This document shows, piece after piece, positions 7,999 to 15,902 of a stretch of 64,000 nucleotides of DNA. Under the pieces are notes generated by a model. The model saw only the letters and a program-made list of their open reading frames with translations, did no database searches and had not been told where the DNA came from. Origin of the DNA: Paraburkholderia monticola. GTDB taxonomy: Bacteria > Pseudomonadota > Gammaproteobacteria > Burkholderiales > Burkholderiaceae. The position numbers and the translations under genes are program-made. How positions within the stretch are numbered: the stretch's first letter is position 1; every line of letters begins with the position of its first letter. The DNA lies in contig NZ_LRBG01000010.1 in assembly GCF_001580545.1 (NCBI RefSeq), positions 87,647 through 151,646 on the forward strand, written 5' to 3'.

Positions 7999-8036
7999 TT
8001 TCACCTTGTCGATTGTGGACTTATAAGTCTACATTT
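7999..8036 (+). repeat. Dispersed palindromic element, copy 2
   Basis: Same constant left part. The palindrome is TGTGGACTTA/TAAGTCTACA, ten bases per arm with a single G-T position. It lies in the second 152-bp unit. Confidence 0.8.
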
Positions 8037-8221
8037 TGGTCTGCGTTAGGGGCCTCTAAACTCCCCTCATCACCGTCACCGTTGCATGCCGCGCCGCGAA
8101 TCCCCACGGCGGCGGTACGGTACTATTCGGGCGTCGCCCGGGATGGCGGTCAGCGACCGGGCATTCTGATCGGCTGCCGCGGTCCCCGTCGCCGGCGACG
8201 CCACCTCGACTCCATTGCACC

Positions 8222-9346
8222 ATGACCAGCCCCGCAACCCTCACCTGGCCAGAAGCCGACGGCCCGCGCACCGCGCGCTGGCGTTCCGAAGCGGCCGTGC
8301 CGCCGCCGAAGCGCGTCGTCGTCGCCGACGATCGCACCACCGCCGACTCGGCCTATCGTCTCGCCAGCGAAGGCACCGCGCTGCTGTGGCACGGCGACTT
8401 CCAGAACGCGCGCCAACTACTGCAGGCGGTCACGCGCCGGCTCGAACGCAAGCCGCGCAAGCAGGGCGCGACGCCGCTCGACGCGTTCAATCTGCATCGG
8501 CAAACCCAATCGCAGCGCGCGCGCACGCTCGGCATGATCCTGATTCCGCTCGATGCCGACTACGGCATTGCGCTGCGCCGTGCGCCGGACGTGCGGCAGG
8601 CCTGCATCGAAGCTTATGGGCCGGCGAGTGGTGACGCGTCGGTCGTGTCGTTGCGGGAATTGCTCGGCTTGATCGGCGCGCACGAATGGCGCAAGAAGGG
8701 CGTCGAGATTGCAGCGCTCGGCGAGCGCATCCATCCGCATTACGGCGTGTTCTCACCGGTGCGCGGCGAGTACGTCGATCTGGTCGCGCGCACGCCACTG
8801 CCTTCGCTCGAGCTCGCGTTCGATATCGGCACCGGCACCGGCGTGCTGGCCGCGCTGCTGGCCAAACGCGGCGTGCGCAAGATCGTCGCGACGGATCAGG
8901 ATTCGCGCGCGCTGGCGTGTGCTCGTGAAAACCTCGCGCGTCTTGGCTACGGCGAGCAGGTCGAGATCGTGCAGGCGGATCTGTTTCCCGATGGGCGCGC
9001 TCCGCTCGTCGTCTGTAATCCGCCGTGGGTGCCGGCGCGGCCCGCGTCACCGCTCGAATATGCGGTCTACGATCCGGACAGCCGCATGCTGCTCGGCTTC
9101 CTGAACGGCCTCGCGAATCATCTGACGCCGGACGGCGAGGGCTGGCTGATCATTTCGGATTTCGCCGAGCATCTGGGGCTGCGCACGCGTGAGTGGCTGC
9201 TGGCGGCGATCGATCACGCAGGTCTGAGCGTGGTGGGCCGCGAGGACATCCGTCCGCGGCATCCGAAGGCCAGCGATCAGAACGACCCGCTGTATGTTGC
9301 GCGAGCGGCCGAGCTTACGTCGTTATGGCGGCTCAAAGCGCGGTGA
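8222..9346 (+). CDS. Class I SAM-dependent methyltransferase, PrmC/RsmC-like
   Basis: 374 residues in two parts. An N-terminal domain of about 190 residues without a recognised signature is followed by a Rossmann methyltransferase domain: motif I FDIGTGTGVLAALLAKRG at 200-217, an acidic TDQDSRAL at the end of strand 2, DLFPDG and the catalytic VVCNPPW at 264-269. NPPY/W motifs mark enzymes that methylate an amide or exocyclic nitrogen, such as glutamine in release factors or guanine/adenine bases, so a protein or RNA target is likely. It overlaps nothing, and its stop is 14 bases before the convergent flavoprotein gene. The precise substrate is unknown. Confidence 0.8.
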   Translation: MTSPATLTWPEADGPRTARWRSEAAVPPPKRVVVADDRTTADSAYRLASEGTALLWHGDFQNARQLLQAVTRRLERKPRKQGATPLDAFNLHRQTQSQRARTLGMILIPLDADYGIALRRAPDVRQACIEAYGPASGDASVVSLRELLGLIGAHEWRKKGVEIAALGERIHPHYGVFSPVRGEYVDLVARTPLPSLELAFDIGTGTGVLAALLAKRGVRKIVATDQDSRALACARENLARLGYGEQVEIVQADLFPDGRAPLVVCNPPWVPARPASPLEYAVYDPDSRMLLGFLNGLANHLTPDGEGWLIISDFAEHLGLRTREWLLAAIDHAGLSVVGREDIRPRHPKASDQNDPLYVARAAELTSLWRLKAR

Positions 9347-9359
9347 AGCCGAGCGCGCG

Positions 9360-10631
9360 TCACGCCGACGTGCCGCGCGCTGCCAGATACGCGTGCGCGC
9401 CGTCACCCGCCACCAGCCCGCTGGCAAAACAGGCGGTCAGCAGATAACCGCCGGTCGGCGCTTCCCAATCGAGCATTTCACCCGCGCAGAATGCGCCGGG
9501 CATCCGCTCGATCATCAGATGCGCGTCCAGCGCCTCGAACGGAATGCCGCCCGCGGTGCTGATCGCTTCCTCGATCGGTCGCGCGCGCAGAAGCCGCACC
9601 GGCAGCGCCTTGATCGAGCGAGCGAGGCCGGCGGCATCGGCGAACGCTTCTTTCGACAGAATTTCGTGCAATAACGCCAGTTTGACCCCGCCGATCCCGA
9701 TCCGCCCGTGCAGATGACTCGCGATCGAACGTGAGCCGCGCGGCCGCGTCACCTCCTCGACGACTCGCTCGAGCGGCAAGCCTGGCGCGAGATCCAGCGT
9801 GATCGTGACCTCGCCGTCAGCCAGAATCCGCTCGCGGATCGGCGCCGACAACGCGTAAATCAGGCTCCCTTCGAGGCCTGTTTCGGTCAAAAGTATTTCA
9901 CCTTGTCGATTGTGGACTTTTCCGTCTACATCGGTGAGTGAGATGGCGACCGGTTTGATCGGCTGACCGGCGAATCGCTCGCGCAGATAGGGGCTCCAGT
10001 CCGCGTCGAAGCCGCAGTTCGCGGGACGCAGCGGCGTCACCGGCACGTCGCGCGAGCTCATCAGCGGTACCCACGCCGCGTCGGAGCCGAGACGCGGCCA
10101 ACTGGCTCCCCCCAGTGCGAACACGACGGCGTCGCAGCGCACCGTTCCCTCACCGTCGGGCGTGTCGAAGCGCAGCACGTGCGCGTCATCGGCTTCGGAC
10201 ATCGACGCCCAGCCGCTCCACTTGTGACGCATGTGGAATTGCACGCCGGCTTCGCGCAGCCGATGCAGCCACGCACGCAGCATCGGCGCGGCCTTCATGT
10301 CGGACGGGAACACCCGCCCCGAACTGCCGACGAACGTGTCGACGCCCAACTCGCGCAGCCACGTGCGCAGCGCGTCGGGCCCGAACACGTCGAGCAACGG
10401 CGCGATGCGCTCGCGGCGCGCGCCGTAGCGGCCGAGAAACGGCTCGAGGGGTTCCGAATGCGTGATGTTCATGCCGCCTTTGCCCGCCATCAGGAATTTG
10501 CGGCCGACCGACGGCATCGCGTCATACACGTGGACTTGCACGCCGCGCCGGGCAAGCGTCTCGGCGGCCATCAGGCCGGCGGGGCCGCCGCCGATGACGG
10601 CGACGCGGGCGGAATCGAGCGAGGATGGCAT
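9360..10631 (-). CDS. BaiN/YhiN-type FAD/NAD(P)-dependent flavoprotein
   Basis: 423 residues. The FAD-binding VAVIGGGPAGLMAAETLARRG is at residues 10-28, MPSVGRKFLMAGKGGMNITHSE follows as in the HI0933/BaiN family, and the C-terminal CAGEMLDWEAPTGGYLL is the usual second flavin-contact region. Relatives are flavin oxidoreductases of uncertain substrate. Residues about 234-246 (VDGKVHNRQGEI) are encoded by the third copy of the palindromic element seen at 7847 and 7999, in frame and without disrupting the gene. It is convergent with the methyltransferase gene. Confidence 0.88.
   Translation of the reverse strand: MPSSLDSARVAVIGGGPAGLMAAETLARRGVQVHVYDAMPSVGRKFLMAGKGGMNITHSEPLEPFLGRYGARRERIAPLLDVFGPDALRTWLRELGVDTFVGSSGRVFPSDMKAAPMLRAWLHRLREAGVQFHMRHKWSGWASMSEADDAHVLRFDTPDGEGTVRCDAVVFALGGASWPRLGSDAAWVPLMSSRDVPVTPLRPANCGFDADWSPYLRERFAGQPIKPVAISLTDVDGKVHNRQGEILLTETGLEGSLIYALSAPIRERILADGEVTITLDLAPGLPLERVVEEVTRPRGSRSIASHLHGRIGIGGVKLALLHEILSKEAFADAAGLARSIKALPVRLLRARPIEEAISTAGGIPFEALDAHLMIERMPGAFCAGEMLDWEAPTGGYLLTACFASGLVAGDGAHAYLAARGTSA
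9896..9931 (+). repeat. Dispersed palindromic element, copy 3, inside a coding sequence
   Basis: TTTCACCTTGTCGATTG plus TGTGGAC-N6-GTCTACA, identical in its left part to the intergenic copies, sits within the flavoprotein gene, which is read from the other strand. It adds or replaces about twelve codons in a surface-loop region before the GE..LT..GLEG motif. Confidence 0.8.
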
Positions 10632-11051
10632 GCGGTTCGGCAGATCAGCGGGGGGAAATGGTAGTGCGCCAAAGCGGTCAGGCGGACAGGGGCGCGAAGG
10701 GCGCCATTGTCACACCGTGCGCGGTGTGCGGCAAACGCCGCCGAACGCAGCCGAGCACGCGGGAATTGATCAAACCAGCAGGGTTTGACCCAGCCAGGCC
10801 GGAAAATACTGCATTCCGTCCTTCTCCCGGCCTTTATGCATCGCGTCCGACGTTTGGCGCGCGCGGCCCGCGACCTATACTTTTCGAACACCCTCCATCG
10901 GACGCCGTTCGCGTCGTTCTCCGCGTCAAATCCCACTCCCGTCACTTCGGACGCAGCCGCTGCGGCGCGCTTCACTGCCGCTTGCCGGCAGCCGACGCGC
11001 AGCGCGTTTAAATCGGTGGAAGGGTCGATCGTTTAGCGCAAGGAGGTTGCC
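10632..11051. other. Intergenic region between the flavoprotein and DUF1059 genes
   Basis: 420 bases with no convincing gene. A perfect inverted repeat CACACCG-TGCG-CGGTGTG is at 10711-10728. The short open frames here lack ribosome sites and look like GC-driven shadows. The region holds divergent promoters by position, but no clear -35/-10 pair was picked out. Confidence 0.5.
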
Positions 11052-11261
11052 ATGGCCCGCAAATATATCGACTGTCGCGAGTGTCCGAGCGACGTGAACT
11101 GCACTGTCGCGTTGTCCGCCGACAGCGACAGCGAACTGCTCGAAGCCGCGGTCCAGCATGCCGTCAGCGTTCACAAGCACGCGGATTCGCCCGAGCTGCG
11201 CGCGCAGCTGAAGTCGCTATTTCATGACGGAACGCCGCCCGTCGAGGCGCCGCGCGCGTGA
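11052..11261 (+). CDS. DUF1059 domain protein
   Basis: 69 residues opening MARKYIDCRECPSDVNCTVALSADSDSELLEAAVQHAVSVHKH. Cysteines at 8, 11 and 17 and a histidine-bearing helix (QHAVSVHKH) are characteristic of DUF1059. Small members of this family have no agreed function, and the Cys/His set may bind metal. A strong AAGGAGG ribosome site lies 6 bases before the ATG. It is monocistronic as far as seen: the next gene on this strand is 850 bases away and the neighbour at 11399 is convergent. Confidence 0.85.
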   Translation: MARKYIDCRECPSDVNCTVALSADSDSELLEAAVQHAVSVHKHADSPELRAQLKSLFHDGTPPVEAPRA

Positions 11262-11398
11262 CGCCAGCGTGGAGGGGAGGAGTGCGGAAGCCTGCGCCGC
11301 GAGCGGCATGGAGCCGCCCGCGCGCAGTCGCGTTGCAGCAGTCTTGTCGTGGCGCGAGAGACGCAATACCAAGCCATCCTAACCAACGTGACGACGCG

Positions 11399-11719
11399 CT
11401 AACCGGGATAGGCCTCGTCGACCTTCAGCCCAGCGAGCTTGAAGATCACCCGCAGCGTTTGCGGCTTGATGTCGCGTCGCGACGCAAGTGTCGTCATCAC
11501 GAAGTCGAGCACTTTGGCGTACTTGAGCATCGTCAGGCAGGTTTCGAGATCGACGCTGCCGTCGCGCATGACCTCGGCGAGCCGTAGCATTTCCGTGGAG
11601 ATGTCGCGTGCCATCTCCAGCTCGAGCTGCTGCTTCTCCGACCACGCGGGCGCGGCGGTGAGCTTCGCCAGCATTTCCTGAAACTTTTGTTCGACGTTTC
11701 CGCCAGGTACGGTATCCAT
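11399..11719 (-). CDS. Small hypothetical helical protein
   Basis: 106 residues, not recognised as a named family. Composition suggests all-alpha structure (VEQKFQEMLAKLTAAP, EKQQLELEMARDISTEMLRLAEVM, LETCLTMLKYAKVLDFVMTTLA). There is no signal peptide or membrane segment. AGAAGAGG stands near the ATG. Codon use matches the neighbours, so it is probably a real lineage gene. It is convergent with the DUF1059 gene and lies about 390 bases from the divergent methyltransferase-like gene. Confidence 0.7.
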   Translation of the reverse strand: MDTVPGGNVEQKFQEMLAKLTAAPAWSEKQQLELEMARDISTEMLRLAEVMRDGSVDLETCLTMLKYAKVLDFVMTTLASRRDIKPQTLRVIFKLAGLKVDEAYPG

Positions 11720-12107
11720 TGCCGCCTCTTCTCTGATCAGCCGAGCGCGCGACCGCTGTCCACGCCGGCACGCCGCTGGTTACGTAACGTTTGGCCCATG
11801 TTCCGGGACCGCCCTCCCCACATGCATCCGGTGCGCGTGTCCGGCCGCACATGGCCGGACAGCCCCTGTTTTTCGGCGACACAGCGTGCACCCGCGCGCT
11901 CAGCCGGCGCGCAAGCTGTTTTCAGCCATTCTCTAGACGCTTCTGTGCTTCGTCCTTCGAGCAGAAAGTGTTCCAGATTGACCGCATGTCTCGCGTGTTC
12001 CGCACGGCTTGCTCGCTGGGAGTGCCGCACTTTGGGTAAACTGGCAGCAACTTTTCTCTTTTTCCGTCATCTGTCGCACGTTCGCGCTGCAATTGATGGC
12101 GGCTCAC
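11720..12107. other. Divergent intergenic region with a perfect palindrome
   Basis: 388 bases between the hypothetical gene (minus) and the METTL25-like gene (plus). GTCCGGCC-GCACAT-GGCCGGAC at 11839-11860 is a perfect 8-bp-arm inverted repeat. Its role as operator or hairpin is unknown. No other feature was recognised. Confidence 0.5.
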
Positions 12108-12953
12108 ATGATGTCCGTCAAATCCCACGAAATCCGTCCCAACCAGTCCGTCGAGCTGCTGAAGGAGCTCCACATCCTCACCCGTGACGGCAAGATGAAT
12201 CAGGACAGCCGTCGCAAGCTGAAGCAGGTCTATCACCTGTTCCAGTTCATCGAGCCGCTGCTCAAGGACCTCAAGGACCAGCAGGGGTCGCTCACGCTCG
12301 TCGATCACGGCGCGGGCAAGTCATACCTCGGTTTTATTCTGTACGACCTGTTTTTCAAGGAGTTTCAGGACGCCGCTGGTGTGGCTTCGCACATTTACGG
12401 CATTGAAACGCGCGAGGAGCTGGTGACGAAGTCCGAAGAGCTGGCGGCGCGGCTCGGCTTCAAGGGGATGTCGTTTCTGAATCTGTCGGTGGCCGAGTCG
12501 ATCACGTCGACGCGCCTGCCCGCCGAAATCGACATCGTCACCGCGCTGCACGCATGCAATACCGCCACCGACGACGCGATCCGCTTCGCGCTCGAAAAGC
12601 ACGCGAAGTACATCGTCGTCGTGCCCTGCTGCCAGGCCGAGGTGGCCGGCGTGCTGCGGCAGAACAAGGGTAAGGCGCTGAAGAACGCGCTGACGGAAAT
12701 CTGGCGGCATCCGCTGCACACGCGCGAATTCGGCAGCCAGATCACCAACGTGCTGCGCTGCCTGCAACTCGAAGCGCATGGCTATCAGGTCAGCGTGACT
12801 GAGCTGGTCGGCTGGGAGCATTCGATGAAAAACGAGCTGATCATCGCGCACTACAAGGATCTGCCGCGGCGCCGGCCGGCCGAGCGGCTCGTCGAAGTAC
12901 TGGACACGCTTGGCCTCGATGCGCTGAAGGAGCGCTTTTTCGCGCCGGCTTGA
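12108..12953 (+). CDS. METTL25-like SAM-dependent methyltransferase domain protein
   Basis: 281 residues. The SAM-binding loop appears as TLVDHGAGKSYLGFILYDLFF, with the glycine-poor GAGK form seen in METTL25/RRNAD1-type proteins, followed by IYGIETREELV. A catalytic-region CCQAE motif appears in YIVVVPCCQAEVAGVL, and HACNTATDDAIRFAL lies before it; both are typical of this group. The target, probably an RNA, is not known for bacterial members. The start is uncertain: ATGs at 12096, 12108 and 12111 are in frame and none has a strong ribosome site. It ends 10 bases before the convergent DUF1415 gene. Confidence 0.75.
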   Translation: MMSVKSHEIRPNQSVELLKELHILTRDGKMNQDSRRKLKQVYHLFQFIEPLLKDLKDQQGSLTLVDHGAGKSYLGFILYDLFFKEFQDAAGVASHIYGIETREELVTKSEELAARLGFKGMSFLNLSVAESITSTRLPAEIDIVTALHACNTATDDAIRFALEKHAKYIVVVPCCQAEVAGVLRQNKGKALKNALTEIWRHPLHTREFGSQITNVLRCLQLEAHGYQVSVTELVGWEHSMKNELIIAHYKDLPRRRPAERLVEVLDTLGLDALKERFFAPA

Positions 12954-12963
12954 GAGGCGCGGC

Positions 12964-13518
12964 CTAGCGCTTCATCAACGCGTCCCAACCCGCGAGGCCG
13001 ATGCGCCGCAGCGTTTCCTGATTGCGCTCGTAAATCTCTTCCGCGTCGGGAAAGGCCTGCACGGCCCGCTCGATGCTGTCCTCACGCAGCAAATGCAGGA
13101 TCGGATAGGGCGCCCGATTCGTGTAGTTCTCGATGTCGTCGGGCTCGCTGCCTTCGAACTGGTAATGCGGATGAAAGCTCGCGACCTGGATGACGCCTTC
13201 GAGCCTCAACTGCTTGATCAGCCGATCGGCGAAGAACAGGCAGTCGTTGAAGTCGAGGAAGTCGCCGAACGCGCGCGGCAGGATCAGCAGGGTCGTGTCG
13301 ATGGCGGCGGGGTCGGCCGCCACGAGCGTCTGCAACTCGGCTTCCAGAGCGCACAGCACCGCTTCGAGATTGTCCGCTTCGCTGACTGCGTAGCGAATCT
13401 GCCCCTTTACATGCACGGCCTTGGCGAACGGACACAGGTTCAGGCCGATCACGGCCTCCGTCAGCCAATGACGGGTCGAGGCGATAACGGCATCGTGGGA
13501 TTCGGCGGGCAACGGCAT
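12964..13518 (-). CDS. DUF1415 domain protein
   Basis: 184 residues: HWLTEAVIGLNLCPFAKAVHVKGQIRYAVS near the start and FLDFNDCLFFADRLIKQLRLEGVIQVASFHPHYQF in the middle, then RAPYPILHLLREDSIERAV. These are diagnostic of DUF1415, a soluble conserved family without an assigned reaction; the conserved Cys-Pro and His-Pro-His motifs suggest a metal or redox site. The start is ATG 13518. The frame is open a further 43 codons upstream, where 12-bp tandem repeats would encode EPV-R/H repeats, but no ribosome site supports that. Confidence 0.85.
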   Translation of the reverse strand: MPLPAESHDAVIASTRHWLTEAVIGLNLCPFAKAVHVKGQIRYAVSEADNLEAVLCALEAELQTLVAADPAAIDTTLLILPRAFGDFLDFNDCLFFADRLIKQLRLEGVIQVASFHPHYQFEGSEPDDIENYTNRAPYPILHLLREDSIERAVQAFPDAEEIYERNQETLRRIGLAGWDALMKR

Positions 13519-13563
13519 GGCAAACGGACGCGGCGGGGAAAGGCGTGATTTTAATCGACCCGG

Positions 13564-13611
13564 CTCATGGACCGGTTCATGGACCGGCTCGCGGACCGGC
13601 TCGCGGACCGG
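13564..13611. repeat. 12-bp tandem repeat, four units
   Basis: Units CTCATGGACCGG, TTCATGGACCGG, CTCGCGGACCGG and CTCGCGGACCGG lie head to tail just past the tetR-type gene stop at 13613. Read on the minus strand they would encode EPVR/EPVH repeats. Likely prone to slippage. Confidence 0.85.
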
Positions 13612-13612
13612 C

Positions 13613-14260
13613 TCAGCAAGCCCGCGACTGCCGGCAAGCCGCCGCAATCAACTGCGCGGCGACCTTCGGCGCGGCGAGGACCGGCCCGCAGCCCGGCCCA
13701 TAAGTCTGGCTCGCCGCGTACACACCCTCGATCAGCAGACCAAGCCCATCGGCGAGCGCTTGCGGGTCGTCGGCGCCGGCCGACGTCGACAATTCGAGCA
13801 GACGCGCCATCAAGCGCTGCTTGTTGCGAAACACGAACTGCCGCGCCGGATGCGTCGTATCAGAAAACTCCACCGACACGTTCACGAACGGACAGCCGCG
13901 ATAATCGTCGACCGATGCGCGCACCGCGAGGTCGTCGAAATATTGCTGAAGCTGTCTGGCTGGCTCGCCCGGATGCTTCGCGAAGCTTTTCTCGACGTAG
14001 CCGAAGAACTGTTCGTCCTTCTGCTCCAGATACGCCATCACCAACTCGTCCTTCGACGAAAACTGCCGGTACAGGCTCATCTTGTTCACGCCTGCGCGCT
14101 CGACCACCGCATCGACGCCGACGCTGCGCACGCCTTCGCGATAAAACAGCTCGCTGGCCGCACGCAGCAGATGCTGCTGGGCCTGCGGCCCCGCAGTCTG
14201 CGCGCTGCGTGCGCGCCGCGCGCGAGTGGGGCTGCGCTTGAGAGTTTCGCTGTCGGACAT
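13613..14260 (-). CDS. TetR/AcrR-family transcriptional repressor
   Basis: 215 residues. The N-terminal helix-turn-helix is clear: LLRAASELFYREGVRSVGVDAVVERAGVNKMSLYRQFSSKDELVMAYLE at about residues 31-79. The C-terminal half is helical with CPFVNVSVEF, a probable ligand-binding core. It diverges from the MFS gene at 14415. A perfect 7-bp-arm palindrome sits in the intervening promoter, only about 37 bases from its own start, so it likely represses both the transporter and itself. The inducer is unknown. Confidence 0.87.
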   Translation of the reverse strand: MSDSETLKRSPTRARRARSAQTAGPQAQQHLLRAASELFYREGVRSVGVDAVVERAGVNKMSLYRQFSSKDELVMAYLEQKDEQFFGYVEKSFAKHPGEPARQLQQYFDDLAVRASVDDYRGCPFVNVSVEFSDTTHPARQFVFRNKQRLMARLLELSTSAGADDPQALADGLGLLIEGVYAASQTYGPGCGPVLAAPKVAAQLIAAACRQSRAC

Positions 14261-14289
14261 GGAAAGTCACCCCGAATGGAATTGACGTC

Positions 14290-14318
14290 TTGACATGTTA
14301 CCGACCGGTAACTAAGAT
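14290..14318 (+). promoter_or_regulatory. Sigma-70 promoter with a TetR-type operator filling its spacer
   Basis: TTGACA at 14290-14295 and TAAGAT at 14313-14318 are separated by exactly 17 bases. GTTACCG-AC-CGGTAAC at 14297-14312 is a perfect palindrome lying between the boxes. A bound repressor would exclude sigma factor. Divergent TetR and MFS genes flank it. Confidence 0.82.
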
Positions 14319-14414
14319 CGCAACACTATTGTGACTGATCTGTCACAAGTCCTTTACCGAAGCCGTAATAATGCGAACGACGCCGCCCGCCAGGCCGCGT
14401 CGATGGGAGAACCG

Positions 14415-15698
14415 ATGAACTGGGCTGCGCGACTGATAGGCGGACGTTTTCACTACGGCTGGTTGACCGTCGCCGTGGTGTTCCTGGTATTGCTCGCGGC
14501 GGCCGGCACGCGCGCGACGCCGAGCGTGATGATGGTGCCGCTCGAGCATCAATTCGGCTGGAGCCGCGCGACGATTTCGCTGGCGATCTCCGTGAACATC
14601 GCGCTGTACGGGTTGATGGGGCCGTTCGCGGCCGCCGCGATGCAGCGCTTCGGCGTCCGTCCGACGCTCTTGACCGCGCTCGGCACGATGGCCGCGGGCG
14701 TCGCGCTGTCGTCGCTGATGACGCATCCGTGGCAGATGGTGCTGATCTGGGGCGTGATGGTCGGCGGCTCGACCGGGGTGGCGGCGCTGTCGTTGTCGGC
14801 GACCGTCGTGACGCGCTGGTTCACGACGCGCCGCGGTCTCGTGATGGGCATTCTGACCGCCAGCTCGGCGACCGGTCAGCTCGTGTTCCTGCCGCTGCTC
14901 GCGGCCATCGCCGAGCATTACGGCTGGCGCCAGGTCGTGTGGGTCGTCGCGCTCGCCGCGGCTGTCGTGATTCCGCTCGTCGCGTTTCTGCTGCCCGAGC
15001 ATCCGGCCAGCATGCAGCTGCGCCCGTACGGCGAACCGCACGACGCACCGATCACCACGACCGTCACGAAGCAGAACCCGCTCGCCATCGCGTTCGGCAC
15101 GCTCGCGTCGGCAAGCAAAACGCGCGATTTCTGGCTGCTGTTCTTTAGTTTCTTCATCTGCGGCGCGAGCACCAATGGCTACGTCGGCACCCATTTGATC
15201 GCGATGTGCGGCGACTACGGGATGACCGAGGTGCAGGGCGCGTCGCTGCTCGCGGCGATGGGCGTATTCGACCTGTTCGGCACGACGCTGTCGGGCTGGC
15301 TGTCGGACCGCTTCAATAGCCGGGTGCTGCTGTTCTGGTACTACGGGTTGCGCGGGCTGTCGCTGATGTATCTGCCGCACGCGTTCGGCATCGACTTTTT
15401 CGGCTTGCCGCTGTTCGCGGTGTTCTACGGTCTCGATTGGATCGCCACGGTGCCGCCGACCGTGCGTCTCGCCACCGATGTCTACGGCAAGGAAGCGGCG
15501 CCGGTCGTGTTCGGCTGGGTGGTGGCGGGCCATCAGCTCGGCGCGGCGTTCGCGGCGCTCGGCGCGGGCATGCTGCGCGCGAGCCTTGGTACCTACACGG
15601 TCGCGTCGATGATTTCCGGCGGCTTGTGCCTGATCGCCGCGGTGATCGTGCTGCGCATCAACCGTCCGGCGAAGGTACCGACGCCACAGGCAATCTGA
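14415..15698 (+). CDS. MFS transporter
   Basis: 427 residues with about 12 membrane segments. It opens MNWAARLIGGRFHYGWLTVAVVFLVLL, has the loop 2-3 region AAMQRFGVRPTLL, RWFTTRRGLVMGILTASSATGQLVFLPLL (as in monocarboxylate/OFA-like carriers), and repeat-two GWLSDRFNSRVLLFWYYG. It probably moves an organic acid or expels a drug, controlled by the adjacent TetR protein. The ATG at 14415 is chosen because GGGAGA lies just before it; the frame extends to 14331, but the promoter's predicted start near 14325 leaves no room for a ribosome site there. ATG 14403 is an alternative. Confidence 0.82.
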   Translation: MNWAARLIGGRFHYGWLTVAVVFLVLLAAAGTRATPSVMMVPLEHQFGWSRATISLAISVNIALYGLMGPFAAAAMQRFGVRPTLLTALGTMAAGVALSSLMTHPWQMVLIWGVMVGGSTGVAALSLSATVVTRWFTTRRGLVMGILTASSATGQLVFLPLLAAIAEHYGWRQVVWVVALAAAVVIPLVAFLLPEHPASMQLRPYGEPHDAPITTTVTKQNPLAIAFGTLASASKTRDFWLLFFSFFICGASTNGYVGTHLIAMCGDYGMTEVQGASLLAAMGVFDLFGTTLSGWLSDRFNSRVLLFWYYGLRGLSLMYLPHAFGIDFFGLPLFAVFYGLDWIATVPPTVRLATDVYGKEAAPVVFGWVVAGHQLGAAFAALGAGMLRASLGTYTVASMISGGLCLIAAVIVLRINRPAKVPTPQAI

Positions 15699-15751
15699 GG
15701 CGTCCTCGCGAGCCGCGCAGATTCGCCGGCACCGAAGCAGCGAAGCAACGA

Positions 15752-15784
15752 CGCACGGCCCCGCCACGGGGCCGTGCGCATTTT
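15752..15784 (+). terminator. Terminator hairpin after the MFS gene
   Basis: CGCACGGCCCC-GCCAC-GGGGCCGTGCG is a perfect 11-bp stem followed by CATTTTC, a short U-run. Confidence 0.75.
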
Positions 15785-15902
15785 CGCAGCCAGCGCCGCA
15801 TCACGCCGCGCCGCGACTTGGAGCGCGCGCGCCGAAAGCCCGTTATGCTATGTGGCCCCGGGCAACCGTCCGGCGATCATGAATTTCTACCGAGAGAAGC
15901 GC

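Larger units (their letters stand above)
7806..8109. repeat. Two tandem copies of a 152-bp non-coding unit
   Basis: The unit GTGAGGTGAGCCTCC... begins at 7806 and again at 7958, a period of 152 bases. The copies share about nine tenths of positions by eye. Each unit includes GGCTCAAAAATCAC, a palindromic element (listed separately), and a GC-rich end with GCGCCGCGAATCC. No reading frame or RNA fold is evident. The 563-base gap from 7659 to 8221 holds this, the terminator before it and nothing else recognisable. Confidence 0.85.

Noticed and set aside
11839..11860. Perfect GTCCGGCC/GGCCGGAC palindrome as a terminator
   Set aside because: There is no U-run and it lies upstream of both flanking genes, so it is only noted as a palindrome of unknown role.
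14343..15767. 474-codon minus-strand frame opposite the MFS gene
   Set aside because: Shadow of the transporter's GC3 pattern; composition is almost all Arg, Glu, His, Gln and Ala.
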